A stretch of 64,000 nt of DNA from Dysidea avara. Its lineage: Eukaryota; Porifera; Demospongiae; Dictyoceratida; Dysideidae. The stretch is taken from positions 36,971,933 to 37,035,932 of the forward strand of contig NC_089279.1 in assembly GCF_963678975.1 (NCBI RefSeq). The letters run 5' to 3'. This document shows, one piece after another, positions 24,007 through 35,378 of the stretch. Positions within the stretch are counted from its first letter, which is position 1; each line of letters begins with the position of its first letter. The notes under the pieces are model-generated. The model made no database searches. It saw only the letters and a program-made list of their open reading frames with translations, and was not told the origin of the DNA. A program made the position numbers and the translations under genes.

Positions 24007-25640
24007 ATGGAAGGCGTGGATATTGGTTTAGAAGAAATTGTTGTGGAAACATCACCAGACTTTGATGAGTCGCCCCACCATCCTCCGACAAAGGAAGTAC
24101 GACGACGAAAGGTTGTCACCAAGAAGGAATGGGAACATCTGGTGAAGGAAGTGCGCAACCTGCCATTAACTCCAATTACAACATATTGTCTGGATGTCAC
24201 GCGTTCGAAGTTAGTTTCACATGCAAACAAATCGCTCAAAGAATTTGCGTTATCTTTTGAGCCTTGAGATATATTGTTCATCGTAGGTTTCTTGAAGAAC
24301 ATGTTTGCCAATTTGTATGAACGCTGTGCTAAGAATAAGGACAAATTCATAGCATTTCAGTTCCAATGGCATCAATTAGGGCTGAGCGATACTACCGTTT
24401 TAGCGATATATCGCGATATTTTGAAAGTATCGATATCACGATGTTTTGTTCGTGATACCATGCCTGTACATTATTGTCATTAAAAATCCATTTGTTATGC
24501 TGTACTAGGCTCAAGAATCCTTGTAAGTCATAACCTGGTTACCCCTGCAGAGAGGTGTGAACACCATAATGTAACCTCAAAGCATGTTACAATAACTGTT
24601 ACTGTAAACAAGGATGATAATGGCTAGTTTGATGCCTTTAAAGACTTCCTGCAGGAAAACTGAGGAATACACTATGTAGCACCAGCTATGATTGACTTAT
24701 TTGTAAGTATCGTGAACTATTCAGTATTGTGAATAGTGGCTTTAGTATCGATCGTGATACTAAAATGGCAGTATCGCTCAGCCCTAGCATCAATACTGTA
24801 GCATTCTACTCGTGAAAGACACTACTGACCTTGCAAAGCTGAACTTAGACTCTGAAGACTCCACCTCTATTACTCGAGTTGAGACAAGACAGTAGTGGGT
24901 TAGCTTTATCGGGCAAGGAAGTTCAAACATGTAGTTGCCAAGATATTCACGTTGATATTCTCAATGGAAGTATACAACAAGCTTCTTAGTCACAGCAAGA
25001 GTTCATAATATATATAAATATTTAGTCACACAGTCACACATTTTTACAGAATCTGACTCAGTCTAATGCACATGCAATCCCCTCTACAACACATGCTGAC
25101 CCTGTAGATGTTTACTATAGGTTTGGAGGAGCAACACTGGCTAGCATGTTACATGGCCGTTACAAGGCAATGAAGCCAAACACAAGGAGAAAATATCTGA
25201 GGAGATCCACATTTTACAGGTATTAAATGCCAAGGATAAAGTTCCTATGTACTTACGGTACAGATTGTGGGTTTATGTACTTTCCCCGTGAACAATTGGT
25301 CCCATTTCTACAGGACGTGAATGTTGCAGTAAAATCAGTTTGTAATGAAAGTGGATTCAAAAAGTATAGACCTTCCCTTATACAGGAAACCACCAAGTTT
25401 ATTTATTAACAGCGGAACTAAGCTTAAAGAAAAGTTTTGTGAACTGTTGTGAAGCTGCTTTGACTTCTTAGATTGTTTCAAGCCATCTGCTTTGGATGAT
25501 GTGTTCTCCGAATTTGTGGCAAAACTTATGAACACCATAATCCAAGAATTCAAAGCTACCACTGCAATGAAGATAGGCGCCGCATCAGTGTCTGGACAAA
25601 ATTTACGAGACACCTTGTTGACACAGCATATAAACACTGA
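24007..25640 (+). pseudogene. Second gene of the 5.35-kb transposon, unknown function, interrupted
   Basis: A run of plus-strand exons starts with MEGVDIGLEEIVVETSPDFD and a basic stretch (EVRRRK). It continues after 24280 with a segment containing FANLYERCAKNKDKFIAF, is split by a 410-bp hAT MITE at 24377-24786, and resumes with LVKDTTDLAKL, DVYYRFGGATLASMLHGRYK (to a donor at about 25219), GFMYFPREQLVPFLQDVN and EFVAKLMNTIIQEFKATTAM. Stops and frame changes separate the parts. I do not recognise a domain. It converges tail to tail with the transposase-like gene, so it is probably an accessory protein of the element rather than a host gene. Confidence 0.65.
24377..24786. mobile_element. hAT-like MITE inserted in the transposon gene
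   Basis: Perfect 8-bp target duplication GCATCAAT (24369-24376 and 24787-24794). Terminal inverted repeat TAGGGCTGAGCGATACT with mirror AGTATCGCTCAGCCCTA. The interior has CGATATCACGAT palindromes. The insertion splits an open frame that otherwise reads through, so it is younger than the host element. Confidence 0.93.
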
Positions 25641-25720
25641 GAGTAAAACAAATTCATAGCTACTTTAATATTGACAATTAACTCTTGTCATAATGTAGAG
25701 AATATGAAATACAAAACTAA

Positions 25721-28700
25721 TTAATCAAGCCTTTTTTGCATTTTCCTTTCCAGGGTAATGTCACTCTCGCAGGTGTCAAGAGACAAACCTCTATACTCAC
25801 TGCCACTGTGATGGGCGGATATGGTCTGCTTGATCAACTGGGCTGCTCTTGAGATGGCGTAGTTGGCAGCATCCAGCTTGCCAGCAGTTGATCTCTTATA
25901 CTGAGATTCCAAAAGTATCCAAACTGATTTGGATACTTGTTCCAGTTTGGATACTTGTTTAAAAAGTAAACACAAATCCATAAACACAGATCCTGAGAAA
26001 TCCCAAGCTGTTAAAATAAGCATGAAAGTTAGCACTCTTCCCATATGTGTACCTTACTTTGCCAGGCAAGGAATTTGCTGGGCTGGGGTGGATTGGGCTT
26101 AGCTGATAATTTCAACATTAATCACTATATAGTTTTGATATAGGCTGTGGTGTACCTGCTTCAGTAAGGGAATGGTGCCACTTGAGGAAACAATCATACT
26201 CCTCCCTTGTAGACTTCAGAATATCACAGTTTGTGTCAGTCACATGATCATGGCTCAACAACACTTCCTCAAAAATTTTACTACATGCCTCCAGATATTT
26301 CAGGGTCAGTTCAACTTGTGGAGCATCTGCTGGAGGAGGTTGCTGATTCACGTAATGATACAGCTCTCCAAGTACTTGTTCTTGCTGCAAAAAATAGTGA
26401 GGCATTGTATGGTCGATTGTTTAATTTTGAGATGTTAACATCAGGCTTGTTGTAATCGTACTGGTACCATTGTGTCAGGTAATTACTGGTAAAAATTGTA
26501 ATTAAACAGGTAATTAATTACTAATCATTACCACATTTTGGGTAATTGTTATTGTAATGATTAAATTTGTTTAGTAATTACAACAAGCCTGGTTAACATA
26601 CACCCAGCTATAGTGAGATGTGTTCTGTTTCACCAGCATGATCTTGGCTGGTGCTACATTTAGCTTGATCCAAGAGTCTTGAATGATGTAGGCTTCACAC
26701 AGCTTGGGGATCATCCAGGCATTACCATTCCTTACACGTGCACATTCTCGTTCAAACATATCCACAATTGCCTGTCACCCAAAATGATTTGCATTGCGAG
26801 TAAAATTTCCTAGTCCCATTTTCCTGAGATGAATGCAGAGCATTGATCATATTTTTTAGCTAAATTTAAAGCATAAAATTAACACAATAGCAATATTTAA
26901 TACCTGATGACTTGGACAGATCAACCAATGAATTAGGTGTGGTCCACTGAATGGGTTGACGAAGTACGGCTTACTTGGTACTCATCACTAAAAGCTTGGT
27001 TGGTACGATGCGCCCCACTATAACCATGTGTGCTTTTCACCACAGTCAAGTTGGGTGCAGCCCTATCACATACTAGGAGGCTAGTGGCAAATCCATGTGC
27101 CTGTATTGAAGAATACTAAAGTAATACAGTAGATGAACATATCTAATATCATCTGAAAGAGATGGATAGTTTCAAACACACAGGCATGAATAGTCTAACG
27201 TTTCTGAGTTAGTGTAATAAGGTCCAACTATGTCATAGGAAGACGTTAAATCCCTCCACAAAAACTGCATTATATAAGCAGTTTGCTCTGCCGCCTTATC
27301 CTTGTCAAATATGTTTGTACACATCATGAAGTGATCCTCTGTAGTCATTGATAGCCCCACGATTGTTTGACTTCTGGAATTCCACATAAGCCACGATATG
27401 ACCTTTACCTCATCAAAATCAACACTCCATCAGCCATGGACACCAACTTTCCTGTAGCTTTACATGTTGAAGCTTCATAGGCTGCCAGGCTTCTAATGTA
27501 TGCTGCAAGAGCTGTTGGAAAAGAGAATATTTTATCACACACATGCAGTCATGCACCCACACCCACACCCACACACACATATATTGAGACACTCAATCTT
27601 TTACCGATTTGAATAGTAACTAAGCTCCATTGGTTACCACATTTCCTAGTACTACATTAAAACATATTTAGTTACAAAATAGCCAATTTATTTACAACAT
27701 ACTATTCTTCAATTGATCGGAGTAGAATTCATTTCGCTGCCTGTCTTTCCTCCAGATTTCCTTCAGAGAGTCTTCCACTCCAAAGCCACCAGCTTCCTTG
27801 TATACCTCTTCAAGTTGGTCCCCATGCTCATCCTCTAACACTGCAGTTATCTTGCACATGTCATCATGTTGAGTATCATCCATTGTTACGTCTAATTTAG
27901 AGTATTTAGACGGTGACTGTTTGTTCTTTGTTCTCTCCATCTGTGCATTTCTTTTCCTTGCTGCAGAACTTGCTGGTGATAAGTATTTGGTGGGATAATT
28001 AGCATTTGCTGCCTGGCGTCGAATTTTTTTCCTCGGCTAACTTGGGCTGACCTTTTCTTGTGATTCTCCAGAATTCTCAGAAGTTGTATGCAAGATGAAC
28101 ACAAAACTTCACTAGAGGCTTGTTCCATAAAAGTTGCATTCTTTGGAAGTTTATACCAACGTAAGCAACCAATAGAATCATCTCTCTGAAGTGGTGCCAC
28201 TGACATATTAACTTGCTTACAGTGGAAACGAACCACTAAGAGGTACTCATCATTATATTTGTCATAACTGATTCCGGGACAAAATACAAAGCCATTAGAT
28301 TGCAGTAGCCTCTTGCAGACCTGAGTGAATTCCTCATCACTTGTAATCACTCCATTGTCTACTGATACAAGGAGTCCTTGCAGATCATAATGATACCCGG
28401 CATATGTTGGCGTTAAAATAACTCTGACACGATGCACATACCCAGCAGGCGGGTGGTTATGAACTAACACATGTGTTATTTGAAATAGAGTAATTCCATC
28501 TGAAGCCATTAATAATGTTCCACTAAGTTCATAGTAATTTCTTGAAAACAGCTAAGAAGTGGCAAAGGTACAGGATCTTCATCAGTTTTGGTTTGTGCAA
28601 ACTGTAGCTGGGTGAGTAGAGGTAGAATTATTACACTCATTCTCCATTGACACTTGTACAGGCTCAAGGACAGGTTCAAATGGCAAAAATTCTGTCCACA

Positions 28701-28872
28701 TGTGTACCATTTCCTCGCCAACTTCCGCAGCGCTATCTGTGTCACTATCAACATGGCTTTCATTTAACACAGCAGACGACTTCAGAAATTTTATTGGTGT
28801 AGTTATAGGTGTAGTTGGCTCCATCACAGCAGGTTTAACTGACGAAGTAGACACTGAATAACCAGTTCGCAA
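25721..28872 (-). pseudogene. Transposase-like gene of the 5.35-kb element (P/THAP9-like, inferred)
   Basis: The minus strand encodes, in order: an acidic start (28872-28582); a long exon (28509 downward) containing CLRWYKLPKNAT, LCSSCIQLL and a K/R-rich tail; an acidic helix-rich part near 27900-27700; IFDEVKVISW then QTIVGLSMTTEDHF and LWRDLTSSYDIVGPYYT (27440-27180); MFERECARVRNGNAWMIPKL (26765-26700); LGELYHYVNQ (26380-26350); and a C-terminal YKRSTAGKLDAANYAISRAA (25890-25830). The DE followed by a glycine-hydrophobic strand and a terminal E-helix resembles RNase H-fold transposases of the P-element type, but no full catalytic triad could be shown. A frameshift lies in the A7 homopolymer at 28024-28030, and a hAT MITE sits in an intron at 26442. 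Dead copy. Confidence 0.65.
26442..26591. mobile_element. 150-bp hAT-like MITE in a transposase intron
   Basis: Perfect 8-bp target duplication GTTAACAT (26434-26441 and 26592-26599). Terminal inverted repeats CAGGCTTGTTGTAAT and ATTACAACAAGCCTG. The interior is TAATTA-rich. Confidence 0.93.
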
Positions 28873-29174
28873 TCGCTCTTAAGTTGGAATCGAGGTGGGA
28901 ATGGCCCATATCCATGGAGGAAGCATCACTTATGGTAAACAAATCACGGGTTTTCTTTGAAACGGGTCTCTTAGGTGTGCCTCCATATTCTCACTTCGAT
29001 ATTAGTCGCTAATTGATACAATTCTGCATGTGTCTGGGTTGTTATTGTCACCTCACGTGTTAAATCAACATAAGAGAAATAACGTAAATAAAAGGGAATG
29101 CTTCACACTACGCATTTGTACAGGCTATACCAGAGTAGGACACTCTCCTCTCTTTTTATATTATGAACTCTTGC

Positions 29175-29830
29175 GTTTTCTAACTCAACTTTTTCTCATA
29201 TTAAGTTCATATCATCGTAGTATTACTCCACACAATTAGCCATTAAGTGTGCACCTGTGTGTTAAATTAGTTGTGCTCAAACATTTGCTTGCAGTATAGC
29301 TACCGACAACAAATGTGTGTACTGTTTTAAATACTCTTTGTTGACCACATTATGTGCCTGGACAGTACCACATGATTTGCACATGTCTTACATGTGACCT
29401 GCTCAGTGAAAACCTGACTAGTTTGTATAATTCTGTACTGCATTGAAATACATTGGATAAAAATTGTGTACTACAAAAATAATTTTATACGCGTTTTAAT
29501 TGCTTCAGTAAACATTGAAACAAGGCTTGAATCAAGGTAACTGGTGACCAAAAGATTTGCCTGTTAATGGATGAGTAAGAATATCTTTTGTTTCATTTCA
29601 GTGACATGAAGCAAATGTGAGGCTTTTGTTTATGTTGTAGTAAAATATTATGTAACATGGCCATTTCTAAGTTTAAACAGCCTTTTAATGCATGTTTGTA
29701 TGTAGGGTAAAACTCGTACCTTGCTGAATGCCCCAAGTCATTGTGAAGACAAATGAGCCAAGTCCCATCTTCATAACTTGTTTCCTTTGTGAGTTATGAT
29801 CGATTAAAGAGCACCTGTGATTTACACCAG
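29175..29830. other. No gene seen
   Basis: Spacer between the transposon and the CNOT10 duplicate; AT-rich, no conserved frame. Confidence 0.5.
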
Positions 29831-29901
29831 CCTACGTCTGTGTGTCTGTAGTGTTTCTAGTGTTTCTGGATATGATTTCATCATTATGGATTATCTTACA
29901 G

Positions 29902-30975
29902 TTCAGAGCTCGACTAGCAATGCTACAGAAGAACCTCAAAGGCTGTAAGAAGGAGATTAAGAGTCTCTCAGTGATTGAGAATGCTGTTAGTAACTGTGAT
30001 GTTACTTGTTACTTAGTTACCTGATCACCTAGGTGACACATGTAGCCTTCCTCAAGGCCAACTATGAGTACTTACGAGGGAACTATCGTAAAAGTGTCAA
30101 GCTGTTAACCTCAGCTCCAAAGACACCATTACTGACTGACGCTGGTCAATGCCTTCCTTCACTATACTTCAACAATCTTGGTTGTCTACACTATCACATG
30201 GGCAAGTACAGTTTGGCATCTTACTACTTCAGTAAGGCTCTCTATGAGAATGATTCTGCCCTCAACGACTTCCCACCATTGGAGAAAGGTAGTTGTTGGT
30301 GGATGTGTCGTGTGTTGTCTGTCATGTGATCTGTTGTTATAGCAACACTGTCAGGACGTCCATTGGCAGTACTGGGGGTAAACTGTCGTCAAGTGTTGTT
30401 ATATAATCTCGGACTACAACAACTATATGCTGGTCAACCAACTGCTGCATTCACGTCTTTGTTGGAAGCAGTACAAGTGTTTCACATTAATCTACTGTTG
30501 TAGCTTCGGTTGGCTGAGACTTCAATAGCGGCTTACAATAAGGTTGTTGTAAACTGTTACCATGGTAATTGTTACAGTATCTGCAGGCACAGATGGACTA
30601 TGCAAAGCAACAGCGTTACCGTAGTGACACAATTCAACTGTAGTTGAAGCTGGTTTCCATCAGAAACTTGTTGTCATGCCGATGGAGATGGGTCATTTAT
30701 CATGTGACGGATCATCAGCAGCCATGCCAATCCCATCACTTGACTTTGCTAACATCTGTCTGCGTAATGCTCTCTACTTGCTACCTCCTGCTGCCACAAC
30801 AACCAATGAGACTATGGTATCGGTGTTGGCATGTCCACCACTCCATGATGATGCTGTGATGTCATTGAGGGCATCCATTCTGGCTAATGTGTCGTTACGT
30901 CAAAGTGACCCAGTGTCTTCACTACACTACAGTAAACAACTTTTGGCCATTCCTTCACTGTCATTTCCACTGTTG
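29902..30975 (+). pseudogene. CNOT10 partial duplicate (four exons, broken)
   Basis: Nearly identical to 35375-36560. Exons at about 29902-29985 ([13 protein letters not shown]), 30033-30288 ([16 protein letters not shown]), 30343-30542 and 30587-30975. The third exon has TTG-TAG in place of TTG-TGG (stop at 30501-30503; the intact copy reads LLWLRLAE). The fourth has lost one A near 30635 (frameshift) and three codons near 30888 compared with the intact copy. Similarity starts at a GT-rich intron at about 29835 and continues to about 31140 in intron sequence. It lacks all other exons and ends up between two transposon-rich blocks. Confidence 0.92.
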
Positions 30976-30984
30976 TAAGTGTCA

Positions 30985-31235
30985 TATTAACAAGATAGTT
31001 ATGAGCTATATATGTGTACCATAGTTAGTGGGCTATATAGTTGTTGTTACATGGACATGACTTTTAACAAGTTGTGAATGTATTAATCCAAATCTCACTT
31101 TGGTCAATTTTAACTCACCAATTGTAGTGAATATAGATATGAAAATTTCATTAAAGTTTGTGAATTTGTTATACTGTATTGTCTTCAATTGTGACTCGGT
31201 TGAATCCTGGCATTCTTCAAACAGACCCAGGGACT
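30985..31235. repeat. End of the CNOT10 duplication (intron sequence)
   Basis: 30976-31140 matches 36512-36575 plus 37112-37240 of the intact gene. The extra 536 bp at 36577-37111 in the intact gene is missing here, so this copy preserves the empty site for that insertion. Confidence 0.85.
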
Positions 31236-31239
31236 AAAC

Positions 31240-31545
31240 GGGACCAGATGTTTGTACAAGACTAGTCTTAATTCAAGACAATAACAAACAAGTACACAAA
31301 AAAAATTGGAATTTTTAACTAGAGTAGGGACCATAGCACATCGATGAAAAGTTCTGAAACAAGTTGGAGTAGTGCACAATGTTTAATCACAGTAAAACTA
31401 TAAGAAGTGTTATATATCCCTACTGTGCATTTCTGTTATGGTATCTTGAGCACAAAAGGGATATAACACTTCTTATTGTTTTAATATCATGCACTACTCC
31501 AGCTTGTTTCAGTACTTTTTATCAATGTGTTACCTACTCTAGTTG
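31240..31545. mobile_element. Palindromic MITE of the GTTATATCCCTACTGTGC family
   Basis: The arms (GTAGGGACCATAGCACATCG, GAAACAAGTTGGAGTAGTGC and AAGAAGTGTTATA) are mirrored across a short centre near 31440. The shorter hairpin at 17317-17386 plus its right flank to 17470 is the same family. Confidence 0.8.
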
Positions 31546-31589
31546 AAAATTCCAAAAAATTTTGTGTACTTGTTTGTTATCTTTTTTGT

Positions 31590-31790
31590 AAAATAAAATT
31601 ATTATGACTGGTGAACCCATGCATACCACATCAAAAGAAAGAAGTGGCACTGTGTGCCCCAGCTAGCAATCATCGTGTGAAAAGTGAAATATCCATTACA
31701 CTTCGTTGTCAGCTGTGTTCAACTCGTTACACAGCATTACGAATCAAGAGCTATTTGAAAAGCACCTCTGTAATCAAAGTAGCATTCACG
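31590..31790 (+). repeat. Body fragment of family R1
   Basis: TTATTATGACTGGTGAACCC through AAAAGCACCTCTGTAATCAA matches the body at 17515-17690 and its copies in blocks A-C. The 120-codon frame at 31611-31973 runs out of this repeat into unrelated sequence and is not treated as a gene. Confidence 0.7.
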
Positions 31791-31799
31791 AAAAATATG

Positions 31800-33500
31800 T
31801 ACAATTTAGAACTTGCACGTGCCAACCGCAAGCCATATGAGGGAAGGTTTCAGCAGTTACTGCTTAATGGGTGGCAAAAAATGGCTTATTTTAAGTGCTC
31901 CCAAACTAGACAGAGAAGCAGTCAATTAGTTTTGATGTTGGACATGACATTGCTTACTAATCTTGTACTGTGACTAAGGACACGGTGGATGTTATACTGT
32001 TAGCAATACAGGTGGCATAGCTAGCTTCCCCAACACATGACATTGTGCCAGTGTTCTCTCATAACCCACCTCGCACATTTGCTTGCTAATTATAAGTTTT
32101 GGGAAGGTTTATATTTGCACAGTCCTCATTTCTCACATACAAGATGCTTTTGTGCATAAGCCAATCACAGCCAGCCAAATGGGCATGTTGCCTGGTTTAC
32201 AAATCCATTGATGATTGAAATATTAAATAATGGTGAAAACCACCCAAGACAATTAAACAACAGAAGCCAGGAGCATTAAAAACAGTTGTATATCAACTAC
32301 AATACCTTAACATTATTGAAATTAACTTTGGAATGACTAAACCAACACATTCAATGACATATACACTGAATGCCAGTTATATACTATGCTGCTCAGTTTC
32401 TTATAATAACTATGACATGTCCTGTTTGGTTGTGAATCATCAAGTTGTAGCTGAGCACTGCAAAGTTGTTAATAATATTTTACACATCATGTTTGTGTGT
32501 GTGTGTGTTAGTCCTACTCTAGTGATCACCAGACCAGTATGGTACTCCTGCTCAATCAAGCTATCATCCTAGCTAGGGTGAGTGTGTGTCATTAACTGTC
32601 TAACATATCTAACTTCTACCTAACATGATCATACCCTAACTATCAAGCAGTAATACTGTTTAGTAGACCCCCCCCCCCCATAAAATGAACAATACCTGCC
32701 AAAAATGCTGTCATTCAAAGCCATCATAGAAACATCATATGATGTCATCTTAGCTCCTGACCTTTCATCTGACTTCTGCTTGCCTTTTACATGATTACCT
32801 ACTTCATATATATAGTCACTTTCCTTAGAGGAGCTTATTTAGAAACTTTAAAACCACTCACGCTACTGTAATACGGAGAAGATACCTGTGGCTGTGCTTA
32901 TAAAATGATCACATAGTGATGATGACCTTAAACAGTCAGAGCACAGCAACAACACCTTGTAGTGATGTCAGCTGCTCTTTGCTGTAGAAAATAAGGCATG
33001 ACAACCACACCCCCTACTGTATGTACAAGTGCTTCAGGTGCTGCTTGAAAATATTACCTTAATTGTATAGTTTAATCACATGATCCTCAATAGTCCCAAT
33101 ACAAAACCAGCAACTGGTGGTGATCACTGATGATCTCTAGATATCTTGGTTGTGCTTCATCTAAGGATTAAAATAATGTGTTTTGTTTTGTAAAGCACTT
33201 ACTTTTCTAGTTAAAACTGATGGAACAATATTTCATGCATAGCAATACTAGCACTAGCAAGGTATTTATATTCTAAACCAAACAATGATGTTACACTTTG
33301 TTACATCGTCCATACATTTTAGTTCATCTAGAAACCAATCAATTTTGCTTAATTCATTTTAACGGCGCTTAAACCGCTTCCACCCTCCTCTGCCTACTGT
33401 AAATCTCACTTGGAGATAAACAGCAAGATCGGGATACTCTAATAAAGCAGTTACAGCCACACAGCTATGCTATAACAAAGAAGTAGTGAAGTAGTGAAGT
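31800..33500. other. No gene seen
   Basis: Contains a C10 run at about 32670 and a short GT run near 32495. A GATACTCTAATAAAGCAG motif (minus-strand copy of the dispersed CTATTAGAGTATC motif) lies at about 33433-33450. No conserved frame. Confidence 0.5.
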
Positions 33501-33511
33501 ATGGTTTCAAC

Positions 33512-33642
33512 AATAAAAAGCAGTGAAACAAGACATATGAATGATGGTAGCTATTACAAACGCCAAAGATTTTCACACATAGCTGCTGCTATGTTGTAAC
33601 AGCTACCATCATTCATATCTCTTGCTTCACTACTTTTTATAC
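33512..33642. repeat. Palindromic MITE (AAAAAGCAGTGAAACAAGA arms)
   Basis: The arm AAAAAGCAGTGAAACAAGA then ATGAATGATGGTAGCT is mirrored by AGCTACCATCATTCAT then TTGCTTCACTACTTTTT. Related to 18165-18725 and 39501-39759. Confidence 0.8.
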
Positions 33643-33649
33643 ATTTGTG

Positions 33650-34105
33650 GCTGTGACTGCTATATTAGAAATCTCAATCTTACTGCTTATCTTGAGTGAG
33701 CTATACAATAGATTGGGAGTGGTTGTCATGTTCTGTAGGCCAAACTGTGGCTGGATCATTAAGGGGCGTAGTCATCATGCTCTATTGAGGTTACGGTATA
33801 GTCACGGGCAATCATTCAAAATTTTGAATGCCTATCGATACTTTTTGAGAAGCCCATAAAACCAGTCTAGCAGCATGAAAAGTTTAAAATGAAGGTAAAG
33901 CCCTTCATATTTAATGTTTTTATGTAGCTACAGTGTAGTTTGAGGCAGGTGGAACACTACAATTTGTTGTAGTAACACAAGTAAGCCAGCCCATACATCG
34001 CTCAGCTCCAGCTGTCACTACCATGTTTTTCCACTGCCAAATATAGCAAAAACTATAGGCTCTATTGGCATTTCTGGGGCATGGTGATACTGTATATTAA
34101 ATTTA
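33650..34105. other. No gene seen
   Basis: AT-rich sequence without a supported frame. Confidence 0.5.
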
Positions 34106-34108
34106 TTA

Positions 34109-34252
34109 GGTCCTGTGGAAGCGTTTTTGGCGTGTTTCTTCCCAGTGACAGAGATACAAACCTCAAAGCGCTTGTTTCACTAAAAAAAACTACTAAAAGT
34201 TCAATAAAACATCTGTACAACCAGTAACTTAAAAAACTGCTTCCACAGGACC
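34109..34252. mobile_element. 144-bp MITE flanked by TA (Tc1/mariner-type)
   Basis: Terminal inverted repeats GGTCCTGTGGAAGC and GCTTCCACAGGACC, with TA directly outside both ends (34107-34108 and 34253-34254). Confidence 0.85.
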
Positions 34253-34259
34253 TAGATAT

Positions 34260-35050
34260 TTTAGCTGTTGTTTAGTTATTTGTGTTGAAATTATAAGGAT
34301 TCAGTAATCTGTTTGTCTGGTTTTTGGGAAAACATCACTCTATTGTGGACCACACACCCAAGAAGAGTCATTGTTCTGTAGTAAAAACAAACAAACACAA
34401 TTAGCTGTATTGCTAACACAACAGAGTTGTTGAAATTATTTATCCCTGCTTGGTTTAAAGCAGGTTTTGTAATTTGTTCTGCCCACGCATTTTATACTAT
34501 TCTGTAACCTTAAGAGTGTGGCTGCCACCTTTGATTCCATGCCTTATCAATTGTGGATTTTAGAATGGCCACCCTGACATTTTGATTGTTACTGCCTTTT
34601 AACAATTTGGCTGTTTGGTATATATAGATAATACTTTTAAATCCCAAAAGCTGTTTGTTTTTAGAAAACAATATTACAATCTTGACTTGTTGAATGCTCT
34701 ATTAGGATAAGTGTGTTGTTGGAATATCTTGTATTGTGCTTGGCAAAAAACAAAAACTTTATAAATTTCACAATTTTTTAATAGTCTTTTCCATGTTGTA
34801 CTGATCTATTTTCCTTAATGGTTTACCAGGTAGTTGAATTGTGTACTGGTCAACCTGGTGTACAAGTAGTCTAGTGTAAACACTGGTCCATTTGTAGGTG
34901 TTGTTGTGTATGTATGAAATAGTGTTATTGTGTGTTAGTGTTAGTACATTGGTGTGGGGGGACCACATTTACTGTACGATACATTGTCATATCTCCTGAT
35001 GTGTGGTGACACACTAACACATGATAACACTTTAACTCATCCTACACCCT
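34260..35050. other. Upstream of the first visible CNOT10 exon; no exon recognised
   Basis: The first visible CNOT10 exon begins in the middle of the protein, so earlier exons should lie 5' of it. I searched 31-35 kb by eye for the conserved N-terminal TPR motifs and did not find them. Confidence 0.4.
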
Positions 35051-35055
35051 AATAG

Positions 35056-35333
35056 TTACATCAACACTGTCAAGCTGTTGAACTACTAGAGAAGGTATAT
35101 CAACATGTAGGGAGTACACAGGCTACAGCTGGCTCCCTACTAATGGAGCTATATCTCACCACTTATCAGCTGGACAAGGCTGTTATGATGGCTTCTGATG
35201 AGAAACTTGCTGATCAGGTGAGCAACCAACCCAACACACTAATAGTTAAATGCATTGTTTCCTCTTCTAGTTGAATGTTAACCAGTTACAGTTACACCAG
35301 GTGTGTGTACGTCTGTGTTTGTGTGTGTACGTC

Positions 35334-35378
<45 letters not shown>

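Larger units (their letters stand above)
23824..29173. mobile_element. 5.35-kb DNA transposon with long terminal inverted repeats
   Basis: The left end CAAGAATTCGCGATATAAAA then AGAGAGGAGAGTGTCCTACT and GGTATAGCCTGTACAA is mirrored at 29110-29173. Flanking 7-mers CTTTTTC and CGTTTTC differ by one base and may be a decayed target duplication. It holds two convergent gene remnants (plus 24007-25640; minus 28872-25721) and two later hAT MITEs. P-like elements and hATs both make 8-bp duplications, and the 751-bp relative has a perfect one. Frame breaks show this copy is dead. Confidence 0.88.

Noticed and set aside
24003..24350. 115-codon minus-strand frame
   Set aside because: Antisense shadow of the transposon gene that starts at 24007 on the plus strand.
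31611..31973. 120-codon open frame as a gene
   Set aside because: Its first part is the body of repeat R1, which is non-coding in the other copies.
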